Shown piece by piece: positions 1 through 11,889 of a stretch of 64,000 nucleotides of DNA; position 1 is the stretch's first letter, and every line of letters begins with the position of its first letter. The stretch lies in contig OY282559.1 in the NCBI GenBank assembly GCA_958295665.1, positions 126,889,605 to 126,953,604 on the forward strand, written 5' to 3'. Source of the stretch: Tipula vernalis. Its lineage: Eukaryota; Arthropoda; Insecta; Diptera; Tipulidae. The notes beneath the pieces are model-generated. The model searched no databases, was not told where the DNA came from, and was given only the letters and a program-made list of their open reading frames with translations. Both the position numbers and the translations under genes were made by a program.

Positions 1-1240
1 TGACAAACAGGCACAAATAACTTAACAATCTAGAATATGCGATTATCCACTTATTGTCAGTCACCGATATAAGTCACAATCTGTTAAGTTCTTTAAAGAA
101 ATGTTTTTAAAGGATTGCGCTCGGAACTGACTCTTCGATCTTTAGTCCTCCACTTCTTTTTCAATTTCTTTGAAGTTAATATTTCCGAAAGATGTAAGAG
201 AATTTAATCCAGTTTCAAACTGAAGAGCTTATGATTATGAAAAAATCAATCTTCTCTTTTGTACGGCCTGCAATTTTTCTTTATCTGTAAAATTTGACGG
301 GACTTTTACTGCAACCTCTATTAAATACCGCTGCATGTGCACCAATGAAATGCGAAAATCAGATCAAATTGACACTTGACAATGGCAGCTCTTTCGAGTT
401 TTACTCTAGATACAAAAACAATCAATTTTCAGTCATCATCTTTAAGTCCACAGTTAAGTCGATTTTAATATAACAACTGTTGATGATTTATACAACTATT
501 GCTTTAATCAATTAATAGCAATTGTTCAGTTATAGCAATTTCTGGTGTTAGTTTAGAATTTATGATTACGAGTTTTTGTCAGTGGTCAATCGCTTAGATG
601 TGAAGAGTGCCAGACTTTTACAACCTTAAACGATGTATTTCTCAAACAGATCTCTCTGTGTAGTATTCATAATTTCACCCTGTCGCAGACATGTGTGATA
701 TACCTTTCAATAAAGGATTAAGTGACTAATTAATGTTCTACTGCTGTAACCTGCCGACATCCAATGACTCTTTTGACCAATGGGGCAACCAACAACGAAT
801 TCAATTATTCGGGTGGTCCAATCTATGCCGTATCGTCTGAGTAGTCAGAAGGAGTATTTTCTAAGAATAATATTCAGCATTAAGATTTGGTAAGAATATG
901 ACCCGACCAAACCAATAACTATTATCTATCACTCCAAGCCACATGTTCATATTCTTATTTATTCTCCACAACAATATAAAACTGTTACATTTCGATTCGC
1001 CAATTGTTGCCATGCTGGTTAAAAAAAACATAAAAAAACATAATTCGGGCTCTCTGGATCAGAAATATTCTGCAGAGGATGTTTGGATAGCTCTCGTAGC
1101 GCAACCGAATTCATTTGTCCCCGATTGTACCTATAAGAGTGGCAGCGAATAACATTGGTCGTTCAAAATTTCACTAGGCACTTGCAAAAATTACTTCAAG
1201 ATCGTTATTTGCAGAGGTTACCATTTAATTTCCGTCGCTC
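1..1240. other. AT-rich stretch without a recognisable gene
   Basis: No protein family is recognised on either strand. The open frame at 943-1152 is short and unlike anything I know. The segment adjoins the gypsy relic at 1241-1690 and could hold more worn parts of that element, but no motif supports this. If the K2P gene continues leftwards out of the window, this is intron. Confidence 0.4.
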
Positions 1241-1690
1241 TTGAAATCGTTTAAAAAATGCTAATCTCACTTTTTCGCTAATCTCAAATGCCGTTTGGTC
1301 ACAAAAATGTTTCTCAGTGGGTTACGCGGTTTATCAGTGAAATTGGCAAATATTTAGAATTGTCAGCTTCAAAATCCAACAAACAAATTCATCATTCTGG
1401 CAAACTCTTGAATTTCTCAAAATTTACCGTCACTACTGATACATCAAACTTTATGCTGTAGGTGCAATTCTGAAAGAGTACACTCAATGATTTGGGAACC
1501 GCTTCGATTATTCTCAAAAAAATTTTCGAATGGCAAAAGAAAATTCTCAGCATTCGAAAGGGAAGTGCTCGCAATACTTTGGAGCTTTACTATTTACACC
1601 TAACACAAAGCTAAGAACAGCAATTCAGTCAAAAACTAAATGTAATCAACACCTCGGATCATGAAACTGCCTCACTCAAAACTCACTGCG
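1241..1690 (+). pseudogene. Ty3/gypsy RT/RNase H relic
   Basis: This is a decayed fragment of the RNase H part of a gypsy-type pol polyprotein. At 1423-1455 a frame reads FTVTTDTSNF, the start of RNase H with its first Asp (codon 1438-1440). After a frameshift and a stop, 1511-1582 reads SKKFSNGKRKFSAFEREVLA in one frame, the usual 'SRKL...E.E.LAI.W' block with the catalytic Glu. A TSDHE remnant near 1656 fits the later 'TDHKPL' block. Several frame changes make it non-functional. No LTR was found on either side, so it is an isolated fragment of a larger element. Confidence 0.72.
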
Positions 1691-3566
1691 ACAAAAACAC
1701 AATTGTTAGAACATGAAAAGCAGGACTAAAACTTCAGAATTTGGTTTCTAGTTTCGATTGATAATAGTCCGCCATGAAACTTTATAGAGAGTTTTAAAAT
1801 TAAGTAGTTTAGAAATTTATTAAGAGACATCAATAGGTAATAGTCGCCCTAATATGTATTGCTGAACCATTTAGTCGAACAATCTTACACATTCTGCACA
1901 ACATTCCAACAACATCACGGTAGTTTTAGGCCACCATAAATCAGAAACCTGGTTTATCCTGCCAATAACGCAAAATACAGAGACACATGGTAGTTTAAAA
2001 AATTTCTCAGAAGGACTAGAATGACAAGGTTCTAACTAAGAAAATTTCGAAAAATCATCGTATCGTTTTGCACTATTAGGCTGCACAAGTTTCTATATTT
2101 TGTACTTAGAAGCTTGTAACACAAATTGCCGGTGAGGAAACGAAAAAATATTTTGTAGGACCTTGTCATCAGAAATAACTGTACATATTTTTCTATTCTC
2201 TTTACGCATTGTGCATTGTAAAATATATAATTAGAACTTTACTTGTATCTTTTAGTTTAGTTTAGTTTCGAATGTTAATGGGAATTATTAGTGACAAGGT
2301 TTTTTTGTGCCAAAATTCTAACTGTAAAATACCAACAGCTGTAACACTTTCGAAACTAATTGCCCCACTTTTTTTCAACCACATTGAATAAATCGTAATT
2401 ATAAGATAATTAAGCAAAATGGTGAATTTTAAGGCATGTCTTGTCATTCTAAGTTCACGAAATGCATAAATACCGCCACAGCCTGATTATAGCAATTATT
2501 TAAAGTAAGAATCCTAATATTTATTTGTAATTCCTCATCTACACCATAAAATATCTTTCAGCTATATACACATCATCTTATTAGTTTTACAATCAAATTT
2601 ACCTTTTGAGATGCCATGCCTAAATTGATTTTTATATAAAATTAATCCAATAATTTGTTGGTTTCTGTCACCCAGTCAACCTTTCTATAAACAGCGATAT
2701 CATTGGCACATTAATTTAATTACATGATACATACAAACAACTGTACCTAATGCTATTATCCAAAGTAAAAAAAAAAAATTCCAAAAAATGCTTATTACTT
2801 TCCCAGCTCAAATTCATCGAAAGCTTCTCACAAATTATTCCTCGTCTCCTTTTTTTTTTTTGAATTTAGACAACAAAAAATTCTCATATTCCAAATAAAA
2901 TATTCAAATTCAATAACAATAAAAAAACGTAAAAAACGAAAAATTGATAAACATTTTTCAAATATCTTTCAAGTCGAAAAGGAACAATTTCCATTATTTA
3001 TTCCATTGTTATGTTATTTCTTGCCTATAATATCCTTTATTATTGTAAATTTTTTCCTAAATACATACATACATACATATTAAATATACAATTTATCTTT
3101 AAGAGCTTCACAAAATATTTGCCATAACGAATTTCCTCCCGCCGCTTATTCGAAAAAAAAAAAAAAAAAAAAATTGGGATAAAAAGCTTAAAATTAACAG
3201 ACAACAAAAAGTAGTCAAAATGTAACAATAATTTAAAAAAATATTTTCATCGTTTTTCGAGTTTTGATTTTCCCATTGTGTAAATAGAAAAACAAAAACA
3301 AATTTCCATAAAAATACAAAAGCACAAAATAAAATTCCAAATCAAAATCAAGTATTATAAAACGTGTAGAACATTTTTTTGTTTTGTTTTTGTTTTAAGC
3401 ACAAAAATACCTTGGACTCAAAATTAAATTTTCCCTTATAACATTTCAACGCACAAACATTAAACCTACAGTATATCGACAAGATGATAAAAATATATCA
3501 TTTTTCTTTTGTTTTTCGCTGGAATTTTTTTATTTAATTAAAAACCTAAAATAGCTCTGTACTTAC
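1691..3566. other. Non-coding AT-rich stretch downstream of K2P exon 2
   Basis: No gene seen. It contains homopolymer runs (for example A/T runs near 2768, 2850 and 3157-3172) and a short tetranucleotide run of CATA type at 3060-3080. As the K2P coding sequence breaks at 3567 with a good splice donor, this is most simply intron of that gene. I looked on the minus strand for an exon continuing the selectivity filter (GYG after the donor) and found none. Confidence 0.5.
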
Positions 3567-3778
3567 CAATTGTTGTTAAAACGGTGAGTGAATATAGAAA
3601 TGCACGTGCAAATGTCCAATCGTAATCGATTGGATTACTGGAAATTTGTGGTATCATTACGGCGCCCATTGATGGTTGTTGATTTTGATTATTTGCTAGT
3701 TCTAATTGCATTGACATATCGTCGGTGAGTCGTTTAATTAGCTGATCCTGAAATCGTGCTATTTCGAGAGCGGCAAGT
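3567..3778 (-). CDS. K2P potassium channel, internal coding exon (pore helix 1)
   Basis: This is the second coding exon of the gene that starts at 6398. On the minus strand, TTTTTCCAG ends the intron at 3779 and GTAAGT follows the exon at 3566. The phases fit exon 1 exactly: AG|A completes an Arg, 70 codons follow, and the exon ends ATT|G. The product starts LAALEIARFQDQLIKRLTDD and ends FLYSLTVLTTI plus the first base of a Gly codon. That is the pore helix leading into the TTIG(Y/F)G potassium filter of two-pore-domain channels. The intron therefore falls inside the first selectivity filter. The later segments (TM2, second pore, TM3-4) must lie to the left of the window or in a distant exon. 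Assigned from the filter motif plus the TM1 segment of exon 1. Confidence 0.82.
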
Positions 3779-5760
3779 CTGGAAAAAGAATAATTATTAG
3801 TTTGGTATTAGTTGAGTGCATTTATGTTTATGTGAGGATAATTCAAAATTCATCGGAAATTAGGTATTTGTAGGTTTTATCGAAATACTACTTTCAAATT
3901 AAATACTGCCAAAGATAACATAACGATTTAAGAAAACAAGAGCTTATTACAATAACTAGCTATCCTGCTATAATTTGTTTTGTTTTATTTGAAGGGTTTT
4001 ATACCGAAAACTTGTGAAAAGGTATTTTTTCGTTCCTAAAACTGGCTTCAACAACTTGACTAGGCAACTCCAGGCCTAAGCCTAACAAAATTTTCTATAT
4101 TTAAAACGTTAAGCTCCCACCAACGCACGATATAGGCTGACAAGAATAATTATTTAATAATTATATTTTATATTTTATATTTTATATTTTATATTTTATA
4201 TTTTATATTTTATATTTTATATTTTATATTTTATATTTTATATTTTATATTTTATATTTTATATTTTATATTTTATATTTTATATTTTATATTTTATATT
4301 TTATATTTTATATTTTATATTTTATATTTTATATTTTATATTTTATATTTTATATTTTATATTTTATATTTTATATTTTATATTTTATATTTTATATTTT
4401 ATATTTTATATTTTATATTTTATATTTTATATTTTATATTTTATATTTTATATTTTATATTTTATATTTTATATTTTATATTTTATATTTTATATTTTAT
4501 ATTTTATATTTTATATTTTATATTTTATATTTTATATTTTATATTTTATATTTTATATTTTATATTTTATATTTTATATTTTATATTTTATATTTTATAT
4601 TTTATATTTTATATTTTATATTTTATATTTTATATTTTATATTTTATATTTTATATTTTATATTTTATATTTTATATTTTATATTTTATATTTTATATTT
4701 TATATTTTATATTTTATATTTTATATTTTATATTTTATATTTTATATTTTATATTTTATATTTTATATTTTATATTTTATATTTTATATTTTATATTTTA
4801 TATTTTATATTTTATATTTTATATTTTATATTTTATATTTTATATTTTATATTTTATATTTTATATTTTATATTTTATATTTTATATTTTATATTTTATA
4901 TTTTATATTTTATATTTTATATTTTATATTTTATATTTTATATTTTATATTTTATATTTTATATTTTATATTTTATATTTTATATTTTATATTTTATATT
5001 TTATATTTTATATTTTATATTTTATATTTTATATTTTATATTTTATATTTTATATTTTATATTTTATATTTTATATTTTATATTTTATATTTTATATTTT
5101 ATATTTTATATTTTATATTTTATATTTTATATTTTATATTTTATATTTTATATTTTATATTTTATATTTTATATTTTATATTTTATATTTTATATTTTAT
5201 ATTTTATATTTTATATTTTATATTTTATATTTTATATTTTATATTTTATATTTTATATTTTATATTTTATATTTTATATTTTATATTTTATATTTTATAT
5301 TTTATATTTTATATTTTATATTTTATATTTTATATTTTATATTTTATATTTTATATTTTATATTTTATATTTTATATTTTATATTTTATATTTTATATTT
5401 TATATTTTATATTTTATATTTTATATTTTATATTTTATATTTTATATTTTATATTTTATATTTTATATTTTATATTTTATATTTTATATTTTATATTTTA
5501 TATTTTATATTTTATATTTTATATTTTATATTTTATATTTTATATTTTATATTTTATATTTTATAAAATTTAAGAAATTTGGATTTTTGAACGTCAAGTA
5601 ATTCTTTAGAGATTTAGATGTCTCAGAAATTTGGAAATTTATAATATTTAGAACCTCTGATATAGCAGAATCGTTTTCAGAGTCGAACTCCTATGCCCAA
5701 ATTCAAATCAATTCTAAAATTGTAAACACAAAAAAAAAAATATTTCAAAAATACAGTTAC
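3779..5760 (-). other. K2P intron holding a giant 7-bp repeat
   Basis: This 1982-bp intron is bounded by GTAAC at 5760 and TTTTTCCAG at 3779 (minus strand). About 70% of it is the 7-bp array described separately. The rest is AT-rich and has no recognisable element. Confidence 0.75.
4163..5565. repeat. 7-bp minisatellite (ATATTTT)n, about 200 copies
   Basis: A tandem array of the 7-bp unit ATATTTT runs for about 1403 bases. I saw no interruption or substitution when reading it line by line, so copies appear essentially perfect, and G and C are absent throughout. It lies wholly inside the K2P intron. Such purity suggests recent expansion or, alternatively, an assembly of a polymorphic locus whose true length may differ. 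Confidence 0.95.
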
Positions 5761-6398
5761 CTGGTCCAATTCTCACGATACAATATATTCAGCGACACCG
5801 TAATATCCCAAATATTCTCCACGATTCGCTGTCGTGCTTCCAGCGCATCTTGCAATGCAGCCGACGAAAATGTAACATTATCCAATCGCACCAGCGGTTT
5901 TACTAATTGATTATGATGATGACGATTTGTTGAGGCCAATGTTCGCTGCTGCATCGTCGATGCCCCACCTTCGATCGCCAAAAATATAAAAGATCCTAGT
6001 AACGTATACGCAAATAATAGAGTACATATGCCTAAATTAGTGAGTAGACCGGCCCAAAAGGAAGCCGATTTTGATCCCATGCATGAACAGCATATTCGTC
6101 GCGTATTACAACTTGTCGATGTTGCAATATTATTCGTTTTATGTTTGCCCGATGTTTGTTGTAATTTTATATTGGTTGGCCCGCCAATCACACCAACATT
6201 TCCAACCTGGGTCATTGTATCCTGTATACCGATAACACCACCACCACCACCACCACGTTTTAATGAATTCGTACCATTATTATTTGTGTTATTGATTATA
6301 ACGCTGCTTGTTACAATGCCGGCAGTTGTTGTTTGATTTGACGCTAATGTTGGATATGTATCATAATGGAAACGGGTCGTCGGTTCTTTATCACCCAT
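5761..6398 (-). CDS. K2P potassium channel, first coding exon (N-terminus, TM1)
   Basis: Two-pore-domain K+ channels are dimeric plasma-membrane leak channels that set resting potential. This exon gives 212 codons plus two bases. The start is the ATG at 6398; an in-frame TAG lies about 75 bases upstream in the 5' leader. The N-terminus is low-complexity and cytoplasmic (a Gly run near residues 50-55, many Asn/Thr), followed by a cysteine cluster RRICCSC. The first membrane helix then reads GICTLLFAYTLLGSFIFLAI, the typical K2P TM1. After it comes the extracellular cap region, with an NVT sequon (residues about 174-176). The exon ends ENWTR across a GT donor at 5760. It joins in phase to 3567-3778. 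The family call is firm from TM1 plus the pore; which of the fly K2P paralogues it is, I cannot say. Confidence 0.85.
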
Positions 6399-6503
6399 CA
6401 CTTTTATTCTAGACCATTTAAATGTATGGTGGAAATTTTCAGAGTGTTATATCGTGTTGGTGCCGCCTATAGTAATTCATTATGAACCGTCCGCGTCCCT
6501 TAT
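6399..6503 (-). promoter_or_regulatory. K2P 5' leader with a 3' splice site at its upstream edge
   Basis: On the minus strand, a T-rich tract ending TTTATTTACAG stops at 6504, a good acceptor. It is followed by about 105 bases of leader, including an in-frame TAG, before the ATG at 6398. This implies at least one upstream non-coding exon somewhere to the right of 6504. No promoter was recognised, so the upstream intron could be long and include some of the transposons listed below. Confidence 0.55.
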
Positions 6504-7681
6504 CTGTAAATAAAAATAAAATAAAAATATTTATTATTCAACGATTTACATAGAAAACAGGAAAATGAAACTGATTTTTTCCTCCTCGCATATGTCATTT
6601 TATGTAACAACTTTATTATGCATGTTATGTCATATAAATTTAAGCTAAACAGGAAGTAAAACTACCGTTTTGTGGCTCCTTTATGTGAGTAAATATGTAC
6701 TTCATAAAATTATAATTTATGGTTTTGTAAGAAATGTTTTTACGGAAAGGATAAACAACCGAATAACAGAAACAACAAACAAAAGTCATCATCACCAGTT
6801 CCAAAAAAAATAAAATGTTAAAATTAGGTAACTGAAATGTTGTATGAGTACACATCCGGTAAACCAAAATTTTGAGGTTTTATTTATACAACTTTTTTTA
6901 GCATTTTGATAATGAAGCGGATTTTCTACGTAGGGACAGTACATTGCCTTTGTCACGTTAGTTGTTATTTTGTTACTCAATTTGAGTTGTTTTAATGCAA
7001 ATAACTCAATATTGAGAAACTCTAGAAAGATTCGCGTCTTGGTAAAGAGGGCCTCTTACGCCGAAATTTTTTATTATGGATAGCCAAACACCTTTGACCT
7101 TTGAAAAATAAGATACATATTTTTACCTCAACGATTGCTTGTTAATGTCAATCGATATCCACCTATACTTTTTTTCTAAACAGGAAAATTTGATCTAATA
7201 GAAATTATGGCACCTGAGGCAAAAATCTCTTCCGGAGCTAATAACGAAATCATATCGCCATGATATAGCGACATCTGCGAACCTCTATATACACATTTCA
7301 ATGTAGTGTTTAAGAATTAAACAGTTTTTCCAATAATTTAGATAAATATCAATAAGTTTAGGAACAATTATTATTGACCCTAACCTTAGTAATGAAATAT
7401 TAATGGAATCAGAAGTTAAATATTCTAGCTCTACCAAAATTATTCAACTTTAAGACAGTATATTTGGCCAAACGTTATCTGTTTTCTTCATCGCAAAATT
7501 AATATTACCGGAAATGGATCCAAAATAATCGAAAAACTACCCCAGTGCGGAATCGAAAAACTCCTTAATGCTACATTCAAAATTCAAAGAGCAACGTCTA
7601 ATGTAAATTAGATTATTCTAACAATATTATGGAAATTCCTAATTCTTATTATTAATCATAGTAAAGAAGCTATGTGACACC
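6504..7681. other. No gene seen
   Basis: AT-rich sequence, possibly the 5' intron of the K2P gene. The short open frames on the minus strand (6640-6980) overlap each other and show no family resemblance. Confidence 0.4.
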
Positions 7682-8064
7682 AGCACAAAAATACGGGTTA
7701 TGTTAAATGCAGGTTTCAAAACACAAAAATCCGCCATTTTGGATTTTTCTACATATAAAGTGGTGTGCTGTAGTGGTTCACCACTGTGTATTCATACCAG
7801 AAGCATATTATTAATTTATGTTACTAAAATAAGGCCTTTGTGAGAATCTTTATTGAATTCTACCGGAGAATAGCCAATTTTTCAATAGCAGGTGAACTTT
7901 ATATCATGATATTTGTTCAGTTTAGTACCGCAATTGTCGCTACTGTGAATTATCATTTCCATGTCATGATGGTTCCCTCACTTATTTCTGTAAGTAGAAA
8001 AATCTAAAATGGCAAATTTTTGTTTTTTGGGATCTTCGTCAAAAATAACCCAGATTTTTGTGCT
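7682..8064. mobile_element. MITE-like inverted-repeat element
   Basis: A 383-bp segment has arms of about 80 bp that are inverted copies of each other. The left arm begins AGCACAAAAATACGGGTTAT (7682). The right arm ends with the reverse complement of AGCACAAAAATCTGGGTTAT (to 8064). The inner parts of the arms also pair: GCCATTTTGGATTTTTCTAC (7733) against GCCATTTTAGATTTTTCTAC (reverse strand, to about 7994). Both strands of the right arm are open by chance. No transposase and no clear target duplication were found, so the superfamily is unknown. Confidence 0.65.
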
Positions 8065-9095
8065 AGAAGCCAAGAGAAGCCACGGCAAGAATATACATTT
8101 TATACTTTCGTATGGAAAACTGGCACAAAAACATGAAGACGAAAGTTTTACTAATTTGTACTCCATAAAAATAATAACGGAAGCTACTGAAACATTCATA
8201 TGTATTTCGTAATAAAATAGAATTTTCAATTTTAATCTTGCAATTTAAATTTAAATTTTGATAATTTTAAAAAATATTTAAAAAGTTTAATTTCAGCTAT
8301 ACATACCTCTCCCAAATTTTAGGAAATTCTATTAGACTTTGATACTTACTGGCTTCTGTTAATCGGTTCAATCATCGGTCATCGGTTAATAATTCAACAT
8401 TGTTTATAAAATATTTAGAAAATTCTCGTCGAATTGTCATTCCTCACGATTTTTGAAGTAAAAATTAGTCCTTTAGTTGAATACCAAATAAATTCAAGAA
8501 ATCATTAAATTAAATTTTGCCAGCTAGGCTCAATCTCATTATGATTAATCGTTAGTCAATAGGTTTAGCATTATAAGATTTATTGTAACCAACAAAATAT
8601 TATTTTAATTTTGAGCTAATCAAAATTTTAGGATATGACTTTGAAAACGAGGACATATTTTGAATTGGTATACGAATCGGCTGAAATTTACACAAAATGA
8701 AAACTGCCGTGCCTTTCAATAAGAAAGAACGAAAGAGGCATACAAAAAATGTTGTTATTGATAAAGATATACTCAGCATCACTATCGGGCAAGTGTCACT
8801 GTAATTTGAAACGTCTACATTTAAAATTTGTAAGTAATGCATGCTTAATAGCTTCATCCATAACACCACACAAAAGAAGAGAATTTTCCAACTTCTTAAC
8901 GACAAATGGATGATAAAAACTTCATTTCCATTCGATTGTCAACCTTTGTGGTGTATAGAACGAATTTCAAAAATAGAAATAAAAATTAGTGAGAGTTAAA
9001 CAATAAAAAGATATTGTGGTATTAGTGCTATACAATTTTGATAAGCGCAATTCTGCGCAGTGATAAAATTTAATATCTGTTTTTAACAAGGTTGT
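8065..9095. other. No gene seen
   Basis: AT-rich, without recognisable coding sequence or strong repeat. The minus-strand frame 8600-8905 resembles no known family. Confidence 0.4.
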
Positions 9096-9112
9096 GGATT
9101 GTAATGGAAAGT

Positions 9113-10086
9113 TTAAGACAAAATACCGTAAAAGTACAGTTCCAGAAGACAGATGCTAAGCCATCTGATCAAGAGACGATGCGGACAAAGGTACCTTGAG
9201 TTTATAACACGAAAGACACATGTTTTGACATTCAGTTATTATATAAATGGAACATCAACGGAGGTAACTGTGAAAGGAGCAAGTGGGATAATGCGGTACG
9301 TGAGGGTATTTAACATGCCACCAGAAATCACGGATAAAACACTGAGTGAGGTCTTGCACCGTTTTGGAAATATACTGTCAACAAGACATGAAAAGTTTGG
9401 AGTTAACTCACTGCTACCAATTTTTCGGGAGTAAGAGGCGTGTACATAGAAATAGAGAGAGAAATACCGCAATTTTTATATATTCAAAATATTAAAGCTA
9501 GAATATTCTACGATGGAATGAAAGAGTGGTCTTACAAATGCGGAGAAGATACACATAAAAAATAAGAAGGTCCACTTTTGAATACCAATAACAACATAGT
9601 AGAACAACAGCTACAACAACAAACCCTACAACAACATGAACCAGATGAACAACATATACACACGCAAGGACAATCACAAGACGTATGTACAACAAACAAG
9701 TACGGTCGATAAAAAATACGGTACAATCAACCACCACTGAAAAACGAATTAAATACAGCGATATAGCCAAAATGAATATTTTGCCCAAGGAGGCAGAAAA
9801 GAAAATTGAAAAAACCTATAAATGATTAACGTGAAAGATCATTTGAATGCAAGAAACCGAAAAGGCAACCGATTCCTCGTGTATGGACACGAAAAGCGAA
9901 GATGTGTCGGTAAAGGGCAATGTAAATAAACGCGGTCGACCTATCAAAAAAACTAGATACACAAGTACCAAAAACCGAATAGCATTCATTGACCAATTTA
10001 ATAGCACAATGTGCAAAACAAACAATAAAAATTTTATTGCACCACCACCACCGTTGAAACCAGATAATAATGTACAACATAAATAG
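9113..10086 (+). pseudogene. ORF1 (gag-like) relic of the I-like element
   Basis: ORF1 of such elements encodes an RNA-binding gag-like protein. Readable blocks are KTDAKPSDQETMRTK (about 9149), then VRVFNMPPEITDKTLSEVL (9300-9357; RRM-like region), then GVRGVYIEIEREIPQFLYIQ (from about 9430, another frame), and a broken zinc knuckle YKCGEDTHKK (about 9535). The tail 9847-10086 is a basic, low-complexity end (RGRPIKK, a Pro run). At least three frameshifts or stops separate these blocks. Confidence 0.68.
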
Positions 10087-10199
10087 ATAATAAAAATCGA
10101 TAGTATATAAACACGAAACTGGACAACAGTGCAAAACATGGGACAACAACTCGCAACATCAACATCTTTATGAAGGGTGCAACACCAGAAATTTCATGC

Positions 10200-11606
10200 A
10201 ACAATTTTATTGTTTCATTAAAATTAAACATAACTTGCTAGAGATACTCAACATAGTGCGGATGGGTTCAAAAATACCGGACAAATAGAAAGAGAGCAGC
10301 GTGGATCCCATCCCTAAACGGCATAGAGATCCAAATGTGGTAACAAATTATCGAGGCATAATGTATGTTAAATGTTTTTATAAAAATTTTAAATGGAATG
10401 ATGAAAGAACGAATGAAAGATTTTGTGAATGAAAATAATTTGTTGCCATCGACAACATTTGGATTTCGAAAGAACCACTCTGCAATCGAGTGTGTGGTAA
10501 AGTTTGTTTGGGAAGTAAGAAAAGATAATATGAAAGCTGTTGCGGTATTTTGATTACGTGGTTCCGTGGAAATTACAACAAATTCTCTCGAATTTTGAAT
10601 TATCACAGAAAGTATGTATGTGGATAAAAGATTTTGTGACTGAGAGAAAAATGGTTCTGATTGGAAGTGGTTTTAGGTTGGAGGGAGTTGCAAATGTTAG
10701 ACTTCCGCAAGGAAGTAAAATATCTCCAGCTCTGTTCAACCTATATACCAGCGACATACATCACATCAACGCAAACAATCAAATAGTTCTGCAATTTGCC
10801 AACGATTTTGTAGTAATTGTAAAAGGGAGAAAGCACAAAAGGGGGTAGATGATTTAATACAAAAACTTAAATTGTTGAATCTGAGAGTGAATCCTAATAA
10901 GTGTGCTTATATGAGTTTCAGAACAAAGGTTGCAAATGTTAATATAAGTGTTGATAGTCAAAGAATTGAACAAGTAAATGCGTACAGGTATTTGGGTATT
11001 TGGATTGATAGACGTATGAATTTTGGGAATCACATGAAAATTTTGGCAGATAACTGCAAGGAACGTTTAAATGTGGTTAAACGGGTGAGCAAACCTAAAT
11101 GGATCTGAATGCAAACATTATCAAATCGCTCATCCGAGTGTGACTGATATGTTAAGAAAGGCTCTTGTAAAGTCCAAAATTGAATATGGTATTAGTGTGT
11201 ATGGGAATGGTTCGAAAGGGGCTTTTAGACAATTAATCAAAGTAGAAAATGCATGTGCTAGAGTGGTATTGGGGGCGATTAACTCAACTTCAATACACAC
11301 TCTGTGGTCTGAAATGGGTGATTCACCACTTGATTACAAGAGATTGCATCACAGTAAGAAAGTTGTTGAGAATGATAACTAAGAATAATCAGTTTCGGAA
11401 TGAAATGATAATAAGATTACAAAGTAGGGCGGTGTACAAACCGACATATAGAACTAGCATTGCATTTGAAAATTTGAATATGTTTCTGAGTATAGGCAAT
11501 ATAATAATGCAATGAATGAAGTTATCGCCAAAATTATGATATCGTTTATACAGATGCTAGTGTGAATGAGGATGTAGTGGGTGTTGGTATCTTCATGCCT
11601 AGTAAG
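10200..11606 (+). pseudogene. ORF2 relic: reverse transcriptase and start of RNase H
   Basis: The RT domain can be followed across three frames. Motifs are NLLPSTTFGFRKNHSAIE (about 10436), AFDYVV-type remains at 10550, RLPQGSKISPALFNLYTSDI (10696-10755), the palm motif reading FANDF at 10795-10809 where FADDF is expected (second residue of the catalytic pair kept, first changed to Asn), NPNKCAYMSFRTK (10890), and YRYLGIWIDRRMNFGNHM (10985-11038). The thumb region follows at 11140-11515. RNase H starts at about 11535 with YTDASVNEDVVGVGIF, carrying its first catalytic Asp, and stops at the LTR insertion. Frameshifts near 10550, 10850, 11110 and 11390 make it dead. Confidence 0.8.
11602..11606 (+). 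repeat. Target-site duplication GTAAG, left copy
   Basis: GTAAG directly precedes the 5' LTR and is repeated at 15993-15997 directly after the 3' LTR. Five bases is a usual length for gypsy-type integration. Confidence 0.85.
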
Positions 11607-11812
11607 TGATGTATGTGATACCTGGTGGTATTATTGACAACTAATAAATAATACATTAGGTAACACTAATTATATAAGTAGTAGAAAAACTAGACTAACT
11701 TGAGTAAGATGGATACATGTATATTTTAATGAAATATATAATAAATATAATTTCTTAAACAAGTAAAATAAATAAATCTTTTAATTTAAAAATAAAAGAT
11801 AATAATATAACA
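11607..11812 (+). repeat. 5' LTR of the Mag-like gypsy element
   Basis: 206 bp, starting TGATGTATGTGATACC and ending AATATAACA, so it has TG...CA ends. It matches the 3' LTR at 15808-15992 apart from substitutions and an about 20-base indel near 11735-11762. The divergence between the two LTRs says the insertion is not recent. Confidence 0.93.
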
Positions 11813-11889
11813 TGGCACTGCCGACTAAAGACAAATAACGTAAAGTCAATTAAATAAATAATGTAAGTGAAAAATAAAAAAAAAAAAAC

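Noticed and set aside
1..3566. Further K2P exons
   Set aside because: I searched the minus strand for a GYG/GFG filter continuation and for TM2 with good splice sites and saw none.
4163..5565. Telomere-like or centromeric array
   Set aside because: The 7-bp AT-only unit lies within an intron between two in-phase exons and does not resemble any known telomeric unit.
6028..6336. Open plus-strand frame of 102 codons
   Set aside because: It is the antisense shadow of K2P exon 1, which has matching splice sites and family motifs.
9498..10231. Several overlapping minus-strand frames rich in Val/Cys/Leu
   Set aside because: Antisense shadows of the Thr/Gln/Asn-rich ORF1 tail of the I-like element.
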